Below are positions 36,346 through 44,286 of a stretch of 64,000 nt of DNA, piece after piece. Below the pieces are notes generated by a model. It saw only the letters and a program-made list of their open reading frames with translations, ran no database searches and had not been told where the DNA came from. The stretch spans positions 19,284-83,283 of the forward strand of contig NZ_BAAAQN010000056.1 in the NCBI RefSeq assembly GCF_039531695.1. Direction: 5' to 3'. This DNA is from Catenulispora yoronensis (GTDB lineage: Bacteria; Actinomycetota; Actinomycetes; Streptomycetales; Catenulisporaceae). The first letter of the stretch is position 1. Each line of letters begins with the position of its first letter. Made by a program: the position numbers and the translations under genes.

Positions 36346-37260
36346 CTACATCAGTGGATTGGCACCGCGCGGCCGACTGGAGAGCTCCTGCTGCGTCAGC
36401 TCCAGCAGCAACATCGGGTCCTGCGTCTCGACCTGGCCGAGGCCGGGAGGGCAGCGCTCCCAGCCGAGCAGCCGCTGCACCTCCTCCGGCAGCGTCTGCA
36501 CCGTCTCCCGGGAGACCGCGAGGTACTGGTTCTCCTCCTGCCGCAGGTTGCCCAGGTCGAGCGCGACGGAGAGGCTGTAGCGCGGCGTGTCCGTGGTGTT
36601 GGCGCCGCCGCCGTGGTAGACCGCGCCCGGCCAGAGCAGCGCCGAACCGGCCGGCATGACCGCCGGAACGGTCTCGGCGTAGGCCGGGGCCCGCTCGTCG
36701 TCCCAGTGGTGGCTGCCGGGGATGACCAGGGTCGCGCCGTTCTCCCGCGTGAATTCGGTCAGCGCGAGCATCAGCTGGAGCCGGCACGGCGGCCCCGGAT
36801 GCCGCCACAGGTGCATCGCGTCGTCGCGGTGCAGCGGCTGCCGGCCCTGGCCCGGATCGATGCGGATGGCCTGGGTGAAGCTGACCTGGATGCTCGGGGT
36901 CACCTCCATCCGGACCTTGCCGATCCACATGTGCGTGGGCTGCTGGAGCAGCCGCCGGGCCGCGCCGAGGAACTGCGGTTGCAGGACGACACTGCTCATG
37001 GGACCCGGCGACCGCTGGAACAGGCTGGACAGCCGCTTGGTCTTCTGGCCGTCGTAGCCGCTCTCGCTGTAGCCGGCGGTCTCCAGGCCGGGCCTGAGAT
37101 CGGCGCGGAGCGCGGCGAGGGTCCCGGCGTCGACGAAGTCCTCGACGATCACCGCCCCGTCGCGCTCCAGGATCCCCACGACGTCGTCGAGGGCGGCGGC
37201 GGGGGTGACGTGGGTGAGGCGGGTCAGCTCGGCCGGGGCCGGCTGTTGCTGAGTGGTCAT
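36346..37260 (-). CDS. Phytanoyl-CoA dioxygenase (PhyH) family Fe(II)/2-oxoglutarate oxygenase
   Basis: 304 residues. The facial triad is visible: HRDD (His and Asp) near residue 140 and the distal His in LLWPGAVYHGGGANTT, with the 2-oxoglutarate Arg in TPRYSLSVALD. Such enzymes hydroxylate, halogenate, epoxidise or desaturate natural products. Its ATG overlaps the P450 stop, so it is the last gene of the five-gene operon running from 42120. Confidence 0.88.
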   Translation of the reverse strand: MTTQQQPAPAELTRLTHVTPAAALDDVVGILERDGAVIVEDFVDAGTLAALRADLRPGLETAGYSESGYDGQKTKRLSSLFQRSPGPMSSVVLQPQFLGAARRLLQQPTHMWIGKVRMEVTPSIQVSFTQAIRIDPGQGRQPLHRDDAMHLWRHPGPPCRLQLMLALTEFTRENGATLVIPGSHHWDDERAPAYAETVPAVMPAGSALLWPGAVYHGGGANTTDTPRYSLSVALDLGNLRQEENQYLAVSRETVQTLPEEVQRLLGWERCPPGLGQVETQDPMLLLELTQQELSSRPRGANPLM

Positions 37261-38561
37261 GGCGAGATGCCTCGTTCTGGTCCGAGTTCTGGTCCGAGTT
37301 CTTGTCCGGGTTCTGATTCGTGGTCCGGTCCGAGATGAACCGGCAGCGCGCGCCGGCCGTTCATGATGAACGTGCCCTGTCCGGCCAGCTCGTCCGGCTC
37401 GACGGCCAGCCGCAGCCCGGGGAAGCGGGTGAACAGCGCCTCCACCGCGAGGCCCACCTCCATGCGGGTCAGCGCCGGGCCGACGCACCGGTGCACGCCG
37501 TGGCCGAACGCGACGTGCCGTTTGTCGGGGCGCCGGGCGTCGAACTCGGCCGCGGCGTCGCCGTGCACTTCGGGGTCGCGGCCGGCGGCGGCGAAGCCGA
37601 TCACCACCGGGTCGCCGCGGGCGATGGTGACGCCGTCGACGGTGACGTCCTCGGTGGCGAAGCGGAACGGCAGGTTCGCGACCGGCGCGTCGGTGCGCAG
37701 CGTCTCCTCCACCACGTCGTCCCAGTCCACGGCGCCGCCGGCCGCCAGGGCGCGCTGGCCGGGCCGGGTGAGCAGGGCCAGCACGGTGTTCGTGATGAGG
37801 TTCCGGGCCGGTTCGGCGCCGGTGTTGAACATCAGCTGGGCCAGGCCGACCAGTTCGGTGTCGGATCCGGCGCCGGTGCCGGCCACCGGGCAGCCGCCGG
37901 GCTGGGCCGCGATCAGGTCGCTGATCAGGTCCTCCCCCGGGGCCCGGCGCTTGGCCTGGACCAGGGCCTCGATCTTGCCGCGCAGCGCGGCGTACTCCTC
38001 GGCGGCCTTGCGCGGGTCCGGCTGGACGTATCCGGCGAGGTCCAGGATGCCGTCCGGGTCGCCCTCGGGGACACCGAGCAGTTCGCCGATGACGCGGGTC
38101 GACACCAGGTGCGCGTAGCGGGCCTTGAGGTCGACCGGTTCGCCGGGCTGTTTGGCGGCGTGCTCGGCCAGTTCCTCCAGGGCCCGGGCCACGACCCGTT
38201 CGACCCGCGGCCGCAGGGCGGCGATCCGCTGCGGGCTGAAGGCGCCGAGCACGAGCCGGCGCTGGCGGGCGTGCGGTTCGCCGTCGGCGGTGGACATGTT
38301 GTCCATGCGGGCCCAGGCGATCAGCGGGAAGTCCGGGGCCAGGGTGCCGTCGATGTAGGGCGGCCAGTACCGCCGGGCGTCCTTGGAGAACCTCTCGTCG
38401 GCCAGGACCTGCCGGGCGGCGTGGTAGCCGGTCACCGACCAGGCTTCCAGGTCGCCGGGCAGCAGCACCCTGGTGACCGGCCCGCGGGCGCGCAGCCGGG
38501 CCGCCTCGCCGTGGATGTCGGTGCCGGCCGGGTCGATGACGTATAGCGGATCGTCGTCCAC
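37257..38561 (-). CDS. Cytochrome P450 with unusual I-helix
   Basis: 434 residues, soluble bacterial P450. The haem-ligand loop is FGHGVHRCVGPAL near residue 357, the ExxR is EETLR near 290 and the entry region is DGEPHARQRRLVLGAFSP. The I-helix reads FNTGAEPARNLI: the acidic Glu is kept but the usual proton-delivery Thr is Pro. The last 25 residues (ESEPGQELGPELGPERG) are written by a TCCGAGTTCTGG-type DNA repeat at 37262-37330. It is coupled to the PhyH gene. Substrate unknown. Confidence 0.9.
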   Translation of the reverse strand: MDDDPLYVIDPAGTDIHGEAARLRARGPVTRVLLPGDLEAWSVTGYHAARQVLADERFSKDARRYWPPYIDGTLAPDFPLIAWARMDNMSTADGEPHARQRRLVLGAFSPQRIAALRPRVERVVARALEELAEHAAKQPGEPVDLKARYAHLVSTRVIGELLGVPEGDPDGILDLAGYVQPDPRKAAEEYAALRGKIEALVQAKRRAPGEDLISDLIAAQPGGCPVAGTGAGSDTELVGLAQLMFNTGAEPARNLITNTVLALLTRPGQRALAAGGAVDWDDVVEETLRTDAPVANLPFRFATEDVTVDGVTIARGDPVVIGFAAAGRDPEVHGDAAAEFDARRPDKRHVAFGHGVHRCVGPALTRMEVGLAVEALFTRFPGLRLAVEPDELAGQGTFIMNGRRALPVHLGPDHESEPGQELGPELGPERGISP

Positions 38562-38598
38562 GTCTGCCTCCTGTGGGGACGGATCGGTACGGTTCGGG

Positions 38599-39879
38599 TC
38601 AGGGCCGCACGCGCATCAGCCTGAGCTGGGCGTAGACCCGGTTGGCCAGGGTGGTGAGCAGCACGGCGGAGCTGACGTGGGTGCGTCCGGTGGACAGGTC
38701 GCGCCAGACGCGTTCCAGGCGGGTGCCCTCCCGGACCGACGGGCTGCCGGCGGTCGGCTGGAGGATCTCGTCGACGGCCCGCCAGGCCAGGTCGGCGGCT
38801 TCGCGGACGGCGATCGCGATCCGCAGGTCTTCCTCGGCGGTGAAGGCCCCGACCGGTTGCGCGGCCAGTTCCTGCCAGCGCCGGGACGCGGCGAGCACGA
38901 GGGTCTCCGCGGCGTCGATCATGCCGCTGGCCTTTCCGTACCAGAGCAGGAAGTCGGGGTCCTCGGCCCGGGGCCCGAAGGGCGGCAGGATCGTGGTGCG
39001 GGTGAACATCAACTCCGTGTAGGCGTCGAGCGCGCCCTGGCACATGCCAACAGCGATGTGGCCGCCTTCCAGCGCCATCGAGCTGGCGGGGGCGCCGCCG
39101 TACTGGGGGTGTTCGTGCAGGTCGCGGCCGGGGGTGCCCTCGGTCACCGAGATCTCCTCGAAGTTGACCTCGATGCCGAAGTGCTCGGGGATCCGTCCGC
39201 CGGTGATGCGGATGCTGTGCGACCCGCTGCCCTTGAGGCCCAGCTGGCCGCCCCAGTCGTCGAGCATCTCCCACTGGTCGCGGGGGGCGATGAACAGCAG
39301 CTGGCGGGGCGGGCCCACCTGCTCGCCGTCCTCGCCGTCCTCGCCGCCGGCCTCGCCGTCCTCGTCGACGATCACGGTGTTGCCGATCAGGTGGGTCGCG
39401 TACGGAGCGCCGGAGCAGTAGCGCCAGACGCCGTCCAGAATCCACCCGCCGTCCTCGGCGCGCCGGGCCGTTCCGTGCGGGGCGTTGACCAGCGGCGCGA
39501 TGAAGTCGCCGGCGCTGAAGACCTCGGCCTGCGCCTTCTCCCCGAACATGCTGCCGACGAACAGCGAGTGCGCCGCGCCCAGGCAGTACATCCAGCCGGT
39601 GGACGCGCAGGCCCGGGTCAGGGTCATGACGATCTGCAGGAAGGTGTCGAAGCCGAATTCGTAGCCGCCGTACCGCTTGGGCACCGTGACGCGGTAGAAG
39701 CCGGCGTCCCGGAACGCCTGGTGGGTGTCCTCGGCGTAGTAGCTGCGCTGCTCGGTCTCGTGCTGCCGCGCCACCAGCGCGGGCACCATGGCCCTGGCGC
39801 GCTCGATCAGCACGGCGGGGGTGACTTCGGGCTCGGAGGGCGTGGCCGCGCCGCGCACGGCGTTGTCGACGGTGGTCAT
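38599..39879 (-). CDS. Acyl-CoA-dehydrogenase-fold flavoprotein (group D monooxygenase-like), copy 1
   Basis: 426 residues. The fold is that of HpaB/HsaA-type oxygenases and acyl-CoA dehydrogenases: FYRVTVPKRYGGYEFGFDTFLQIVMTLTRACASTGW, then WGGQLGLKGSGSHSIRI. A Glu/Gly-rich loop (EDGEAGGEDGEDGE) comes from a CTCGCCGTC DNA repeat. Such proteins oxidise phenols or carrier-bound substrates with reduced flavin or act as oxidases. It sits between the condensation enzyme (ten-base gap) and the P450 in one operon. Confidence 0.83.
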   Translation of the reverse strand: MTTVDNAVRGAATPSEPEVTPAVLIERARAMVPALVARQHETEQRSYYAEDTHQAFRDAGFYRVTVPKRYGGYEFGFDTFLQIVMTLTRACASTGWMYCLGAAHSLFVGSMFGEKAQAEVFSAGDFIAPLVNAPHGTARRAEDGGWILDGVWRYCSGAPYATHLIGNTVIVDEDGEAGGEDGEDGEQVGPPRQLLFIAPRDQWEMLDDWGGQLGLKGSGSHSIRITGGRIPEHFGIEVNFEEISVTEGTPGRDLHEHPQYGGAPASSMALEGGHIAVGMCQGALDAYTELMFTRTTILPPFGPRAEDPDFLLWYGKASGMIDAAETLVLAASRRWQELAAQPVGAFTAEEDLRIAIAVREAADLAWRAVDEILQPTAGSPSVREGTRLERVWRDLSTGRTHVSSAVLLTTLANRVYAQLRLMRVRP

Positions 39880-39889
39880 GGCGCCGGCC

Positions 39890-41224
39890 TCAGATCGCCG
39901 AGTCCGGATCGGCGACCATCTCGCCGATCACCGCGAGGAACCCGGCCACCTGCTCCTCGACCTCGGCCTGCTCGAACAGGTGGCGGCTGTAGCTGAGGCC
40001 GCCGACCACCTCGTCGGCGCCGAGGTGCATGGACCAGATCATGCCGTCCGGGGTGTCGGAGCCGAGCGGCTGCGGGATCACCCGCCGCCAGATCGCGGTG
40101 TATTCCAGGTCGCCGATCCGGTTGCCCTGCATCAGGTAGGGCGGCTGGACGGCCTGGAACAGGGTCGGCACCGCGTCGGGGCCCGCCGAGGACATCAGGT
40201 CCGGCGCCTCGGCGAGCACGTGCAGCAGCGGCAGCTCGTGGGAGAAGGCACCGATGCAGGCGGTCCGGCTCGTGGCGATGGCGTCGCGGAAGGTCCGGCA
40301 GCCGGCCAGGTCCACCCGCAGCGGCACGAAGTTGAAGAACGACCCGACGGTGGACTGGAAGCGGCGCTCGCGGCCGGGGCCGAAGGTCGGCACCACGATG
40401 TCGGTGGCGCGGGTGCGGCGGTGCACGTAGACGGTGAACGCGGCGAGCAGCACCATGAACATCGAGCTGCGGGTCGCCTTGGCCAGGCGGGACACCTCGG
40501 TGCTCAGCCGGGCCTCGGTGGTGAAGCGGTGGTAGCTGGTGGCAGGGCTCTGTCCCGTGCGGTGCACCGGCGCGACCATGATCTTGGCACCGCGCAGCGT
40601 CTCGCGCCAGTACGCGCGCGAGGCGGCGACGGTCGGCCCGGCGGCGTCCTCCTGCTGCGCGGCGACGTAGTCCCGGTACTGGGTGACCGCGGGCAGGTCC
40701 GGCTCGCCGCCGGCGGCGCGCGCCGTGTAGCACTCGGCCAGGTCCTGGAGGATCACCTGGATCGACCAGACGTCGGCGGCGCTGTGGTGGGCGCACAGCA
40801 CCAGGACGGAGTCCTGCTCGTCGAACCGGCCGAGGACGGCCCGCAGCAGCGGGATCCGGTCGGCCGGGAACGGCCGGGTCTCGGCCTCGATCATGAGCTG
40901 TTCGGCGCGCCGGTCGCGGTCGGCGCCGGGGGCGCCGTCCAGGTCGACCACCAGCAGCTCGGGCTGGACGGCGGGCAGCACGCGCTGCGCGCCGCCGTCC
41001 TCCAGCTGCACGAGGGTGCGCAGGGCTTCGTGGCGTTCGACGACGTCGGCCAGGGCCAGGCGCAGGGTCGGCACGTCGACGCGGCCCTTGACGCGCCAGG
41101 CGAAGACCTCGGTGTAGTGCGGTCCGAACGGCCCGGCTTCGAAGCCCTGGGCGAAGATGCACAGGAACTGCTGCTGGAGTGAGAGCGGCGCGGTCGCCTG
41201 CTGGGTTTCCGACGTCGTGGTCAT
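39890..41224 (-). CDS. Free-standing NRPS condensation enzyme (SgcC5-like)
   Basis: 444 residues, a single condensation domain. The catalytic motif is intact: CAHHSAADVWSI, with His146-His147 and Asp151. The N-terminal latch region (LSLQQQFLCIFAQG) and TVGSFFNFVPLRVDL near residue 300 are also present. Stand-alone enzymes of this kind join a carrier-bound aminoacyl group to a free amine or alcohol; SgcC5 couples beta-tyrosine to the enediyne core. The NRPS in this cluster has a degenerate C domain, so this protein may do the actual bond formation. It lies 50 bases after a methyltransferase. Confidence 0.88.
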   Translation of the reverse strand: MTTTSETQQATAPLSLQQQFLCIFAQGFEAGPFGPHYTEVFAWRVKGRVDVPTLRLALADVVERHEALRTLVQLEDGGAQRVLPAVQPELLVVDLDGAPGADRDRRAEQLMIEAETRPFPADRIPLLRAVLGRFDEQDSVLVLCAHHSAADVWSIQVILQDLAECYTARAAGGEPDLPAVTQYRDYVAAQQEDAAGPTVAASRAYWRETLRGAKIMVAPVHRTGQSPATSYHRFTTEARLSTEVSRLAKATRSSMFMVLLAAFTVYVHRRTRATDIVVPTFGPGRERRFQSTVGSFFNFVPLRVDLAGCRTFRDAIATSRTACIGAFSHELPLLHVLAEAPDLMSSAGPDAVPTLFQAVQPPYLMQGNRIGDLEYTAIWRRVIPQPLGSDTPDGMIWSMHLGADEVVGGLSYSRHLFEQAEVEEQVAGFLAVIGEMVADPDSAI

Positions 41225-41274
41225 GGGGTTCTCTCCTGAGGTGAGGCTGACGCTGACGGTGTGCGGACGCCCGA

Positions 41275-42120
41275 TCAAGTCCGGGGCTTGCGAACGGTGA
41301 TGACCGCGTAGCCGATCCGGCCGTCGGTGCCGGGGGCGAGGTAGTACTCCATCGTGCTGCGGAGCTCGTCGACGGCGGCGGTGCCGAACCGGGCGGCCAG
41401 CTCCTCGCGCCGGGCCTCGACGGCCTGCCCGTACTTGGGGCCCATCCCGAACACGCGGGGGCCGCACTGGAGGTACTCGGCCAGCTCGAATCCGGCCTCG
41501 CGCAAGGGATCCAGCCATTCGGCGACCGACAGCAGCCATTCGGCGCGGAAGGTGGCGGCGAACTCGGCGGCGCCGACGACGCCGAGCCCTTCCCGGGTGG
41601 GCTCGGTCAGGGTCAGCCGGCCGCCGGGGCGCAGCACCCGGTGCAGGCCGCGCAGGGCGTGGCCGAGGTCGCGGACGTAGACCAGGGCCTCCATCGCGAC
41701 CACCGCGTCGAAGCTGCCGTCCGGGAAGTCCAGCGCGGTGTAGTCGCCGACCTGGAAGACGACCTGGTCGGTGAGCCCGGCGGCGCGGGCCCGGCTGTGG
41801 GCCTCGGCGACCTGGCGGGTGCTGATGTTGACGCCGGTGACGTGCACGCCGTACTCGGCGGCGAGCTGGATGGCCGGGGTGCCCAGGCCGCAGCCGATGT
41901 CCAGGACCCGCTGGCCCTTGCGCAGCCGCAGCGAGTCGCCGACCTTGCGGGTCAGCTCCTGCGAGGCCTCGACCAGCGAGGCGTCGTCGTCCTCGTCGTA
42001 CCAGTAGGCCAGGTGCACCTGGCCGTCGTTGAAGGCGTCCGACATGTCCGAGGACGCGTCGAACATCTCGGCGATCCCGTCGGCCTGCGGGGCCTGGCCG
42101 GTGGTTGCCGCGCTCTCCAT
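41275..42120 (-). CDS. SAM-dependent methyltransferase, paralogue 2
   Basis: 281 residues; the ATG at 42120 follows GAGGAGAAG. Motif I is VLDIGCGLGTPAIQLA, the N-terminus SDAFNDGQVHLAYWYDEDDD and the later LRPGGRLTLTEPTREG closely resemble the methyltransferase at 29610. It is the first gene of the operon that continues with the condensation enzyme, flavoprotein, P450 and PhyH oxygenase, behind a promoter element 71 bases upstream. Confidence 0.88.
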   Translation of the reverse strand: MESAATTGQAPQADGIAEMFDASSDMSDAFNDGQVHLAYWYDEDDDASLVEASQELTRKVGDSLRLRKGQRVLDIGCGLGTPAIQLAAEYGVHVTGVNISTRQVAEAHSRARAAGLTDQVVFQVGDYTALDFPDGSFDAVVAMEALVYVRDLGHALRGLHRVLRPGGRLTLTEPTREGLGVVGAAEFAATFRAEWLLSVAEWLDPLREAGFELAEYLQCGPRVFGMGPKYGQAVEARREELAARFGTAAVDELRSTMEYYLAPGTDGRIGYAVITVRKPRT

Positions 42121-42191
42121 GGCTTCTCCTCTCGGGCTGGGACCGGATCGACCGTGCCCCCGGTCCATGGTCGGGACGGCGCCGGGGCGCG

Positions 42192-42210
42192 GACATCTTC
42201 ACGGTTGCGC
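42192..42210 (-). promoter_or_regulatory. Cluster promoter element, site 6 (five-gene tailoring operon)
   Basis: Reads GCGCAACCGTGAAGATGTC on the minus strand, 71 bases before the methyltransferase ATG. Together with site 7 it gives each divergent gene its own oriented copy at nearly the same distance. Confidence 0.7.
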
Positions 42211-42250
42211 CGCCTCCCGCGCTGCTCGCCGGGCCCGGCGGGGCCGGGCA

Positions 42251-42269
42251 GCGCATTCTCGGAGATGCC
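42251..42269 (+). promoter_or_regulatory. Cluster promoter element, site 7 (DUF2306 gene)
   Basis: GCGCATTCTCGGAGATGCC, 68 bases before the DUF2306 start and pointing at it. A TGATAC about 17 bases downstream could be a -10 element. Confidence 0.7.
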
Positions 42270-42337
42270 GGGGGGATTCAGCGGACTGATACTCAAGCTG
42301 CGTTCGAGCCCGTCGTCTCCCCGACCCGAGGACTCCC

Positions 42338-43099
42338 ATGTCTCAGAATCCGCAGCCCACCGGTGTCCAGGTGATCCCGCCGGAGCATCCGGACGCCGAC
42401 GCCCGCTCGTCGTCCAGGCCGGACCGGCCGTGGTGGAAGCAGTACTACCCGTGGTTGGCGGTGCTGGGCGGCACGGTGGTGTTCAACCTGCTCTGGGCCT
42501 TCCCGCGCTACCTCACCACCGACCCCCGGGACTCGCGCAGCGAGCTGGATCCGAACTTCCACCCGCATCTGGGCTTCCTGATCGCGCACGTCACGTGCGG
42601 CAACCTGGCGCTGATGACGATGACGCTCCAGGTCTGGCCGTGGCTGCGGCGCACGCATCCGGCGGTGCACCGCTGGGTGGGCCGGGTCTACGTCTGGCTG
42701 GGGGTCGTGCCCTCGTCGCTGATCGTGCTGTTCGTGCTGATCCCGCACCGGGCCAACGACGGCAGCACCGGGCTGGGCTTCGGCGCCGTGCTGTGGCTGG
42801 GCACCACGCTGTGGGCGTGGCGCAAGGCGCGGCTGCGGCGGTACGCCGAGCACCGGCGGTGGATGATCTACAGCTTCGCGCTGGCGCTGTTCACCACGTA
42901 CGGCCGGATCGTGGTCTACATGATGCTGCACTGGGGTCTGAACGTGAACATCAGGATCCTGGTCGAGGCCACGAGCTGGGGCGCGTGGGTGGTGAACCTG
43001 CTGGCGGCCCAGTGGTACCTGGAGTACACGGCGCGCCGGCGCGGGAAGAACCTGCCCGCCGGGCGGTACTCGCCGGCCACCGGGGCCATCCGCAACTGA
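42338..43099 (+). CDS. DUF2306 membrane protein
   Basis: 253 residues with about six hydrophobic segments after a 30-residue polar start. FHPHLGFLIAHVTCGNLALMTMTLQVWPWLR, HPAVHRWVGRVYVWLG and YAEHRRWMIYSFALALF are characteristic of DUF2306 proteins, in which conserved His residues may bind haem or metal. The function is unknown. Control by the cluster element suggests a role in electron supply, transport or resistance. It diverges from the methyltransferase operon and converges with an AraC gene. Confidence 0.8.
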   Translation: MSQNPQPTGVQVIPPEHPDADARSSSRPDRPWWKQYYPWLAVLGGTVVFNLLWAFPRYLTTDPRDSRSELDPNFHPHLGFLIAHVTCGNLALMTMTLQVWPWLRRTHPAVHRWVGRVYVWLGVVPSSLIVLFVLIPHRANDGSTGLGFGAVLWLGTTLWAWRKARLRRYAEHRRWMIYSFALALFTTYGRIVVYMMLHWGLNVNIRILVEATSWGAWVVNLLAAQWYLEYTARRRGKNLPAGRYSPATGAIRN

Positions 43100-43163
43100 T
43101 CGGTCCTGGCCGCCGTCGCCGCCGACCCTGGTCGGCCGCTTGCCCCCTCAGCCGCCCGCCCCC

Positions 43164-44042
43164 TCAGCCGCCGGAACTCTCGGCGGCCAAGGGGGCGGCG
43201 GCCGTTCGGGACGACGGGCCCGGGTCGACGGCCGTCTTCACGCGGCCGCGGTCGAGCTCCGGCAGCGCCAGCAGGATCGGCAGGTCCAGCGAGCCCGCCT
43301 CGTGCAGTTCGAGGTCGACGTCGAGGCAGCCGCCGCGCACCGTGACCGGGTCCGGCGCGGCGACGAACAGCGGTTTGCGCAGGCCCGGCCCGGGATCGGC
43401 GCCGTCGGCGGCGAGCGCCACGGCGGCCGCGCGGACGTGCCACTGGCCGTTCGGCACCCGGTCCAGGCGGTAGGGGCCGGGCGCGTCGCGCACGTCGCAG
43501 GACAGCGGCGCGCCCTGCACGATCGGGCTGTCGAAGACCCCGATGTAGATGCGCAGCGGCACGCCGGTGTCCGGCGCGCAGGCCAGTCCGCGGATCCGGC
43601 CGATCCGGGGCGGCCCGCCGATGCCGCCGAGCCCGCCGAGCCCACCGAGCCCGCTGATCCCGCCGATCCCGGGGGTCCGGGCGCCGGCCCGCGCCGGGAC
43701 CGGCAGCGGGACCGGCAGCGCGGCCTGGGCCTGGCCCCGGAACACCCCCGGGCAGACGCCGACGCTGCGGGTGAAGCGCGGGGCGAAGGCCCGCAGGCTG
43801 GAGTAGCCGACCTCGTGGGCGACGTCGGTGACGCTCATCGTGGTCTCCAGCAGCAGCTGCTTGGCCTGGTAGAGGCGGATCGCGGCCAGGAAGCGGCCGG
43901 GCGAGGTGCCGGTGATCGAGCGGAACGCCCGGGCGAAGCGCAGCCGGTCCAGGACCGCCACGTCCGCGATCTGCGACAGCGACAGCGGCTCCCGGTAGCG
44001 GTTCCACATGGTGTCGATCGCGGACTCCACCGCGTCTTGCAT
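43164..44042 (-). CDS. AraC-family regulator, paralogue 1
   Basis: 292 residues, ATG after GGAGGGG. The double helix-turn-helix is at the N-terminus (residues 1-100): LSLSQIADVAVLDRLRFARAFRSITGTSPGRFLAAIRL and SVTDVAHEVGYSSLRAFAPRFTRSVGVCPGVFR. A Gly/Ile-rich linker (GIGGISGLGGLGGLGGIGG) leads to a C-terminal beta domain of about 130 residues (LRIYIGVFDSPI ... PNGQWHVRAAAVA) that may sense a ligand. This order and the C-terminal domain are shared with the regulator at 46743. It is a candidate activator of the cluster. Confidence 0.85.
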   Translation of the reverse strand: MQDAVESAIDTMWNRYREPLSLSQIADVAVLDRLRFARAFRSITGTSPGRFLAAIRLYQAKQLLLETTMSVTDVAHEVGYSSLRAFAPRFTRSVGVCPGVFRGQAQAALPVPLPVPARAGARTPGIGGISGLGGLGGLGGIGGPPRIGRIRGLACAPDTGVPLRIYIGVFDSPIVQGAPLSCDVRDAPGPYRLDRVPNGQWHVRAAAVALAADGADPGPGLRKPLFVAAPDPVTVRGGCLDVDLELHEAGSLDLPILLALPELDRGRVKTAVDPGPSSRTAAAPLAAESSGG

Positions 44043-44286
44043 GGCCCCTCCAGATGACGACCAACAGAAGGAAAAGAGCCGGTGGGCCGATGCGAAGGAG
44101 GCTCCGCGGGCGGCTGGTCGTCGCCAGCGTAACCGGGGCCTTGGGCCAGGACAATATGGAAATCTCGACCTATCCACATGCTGAGCCGGTGAAAAGCCGA
44201 CACTTGGCGCATCGCGCGAATATGACAGGGCCCGAACGGCCGCGGCGGTGCCCGGGCCGGGTCGCGGGGCCGGCCCGGGCACCTGC

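Noticed and set aside
39890..42256. A single 788-residue methyltransferase-condensation fusion
   Set aside because: The upstream part of that open frame is the shadow of the methyltransferase, which reads in another frame. The condensation enzyme has its own ATG at 41224 with a ribosome site.
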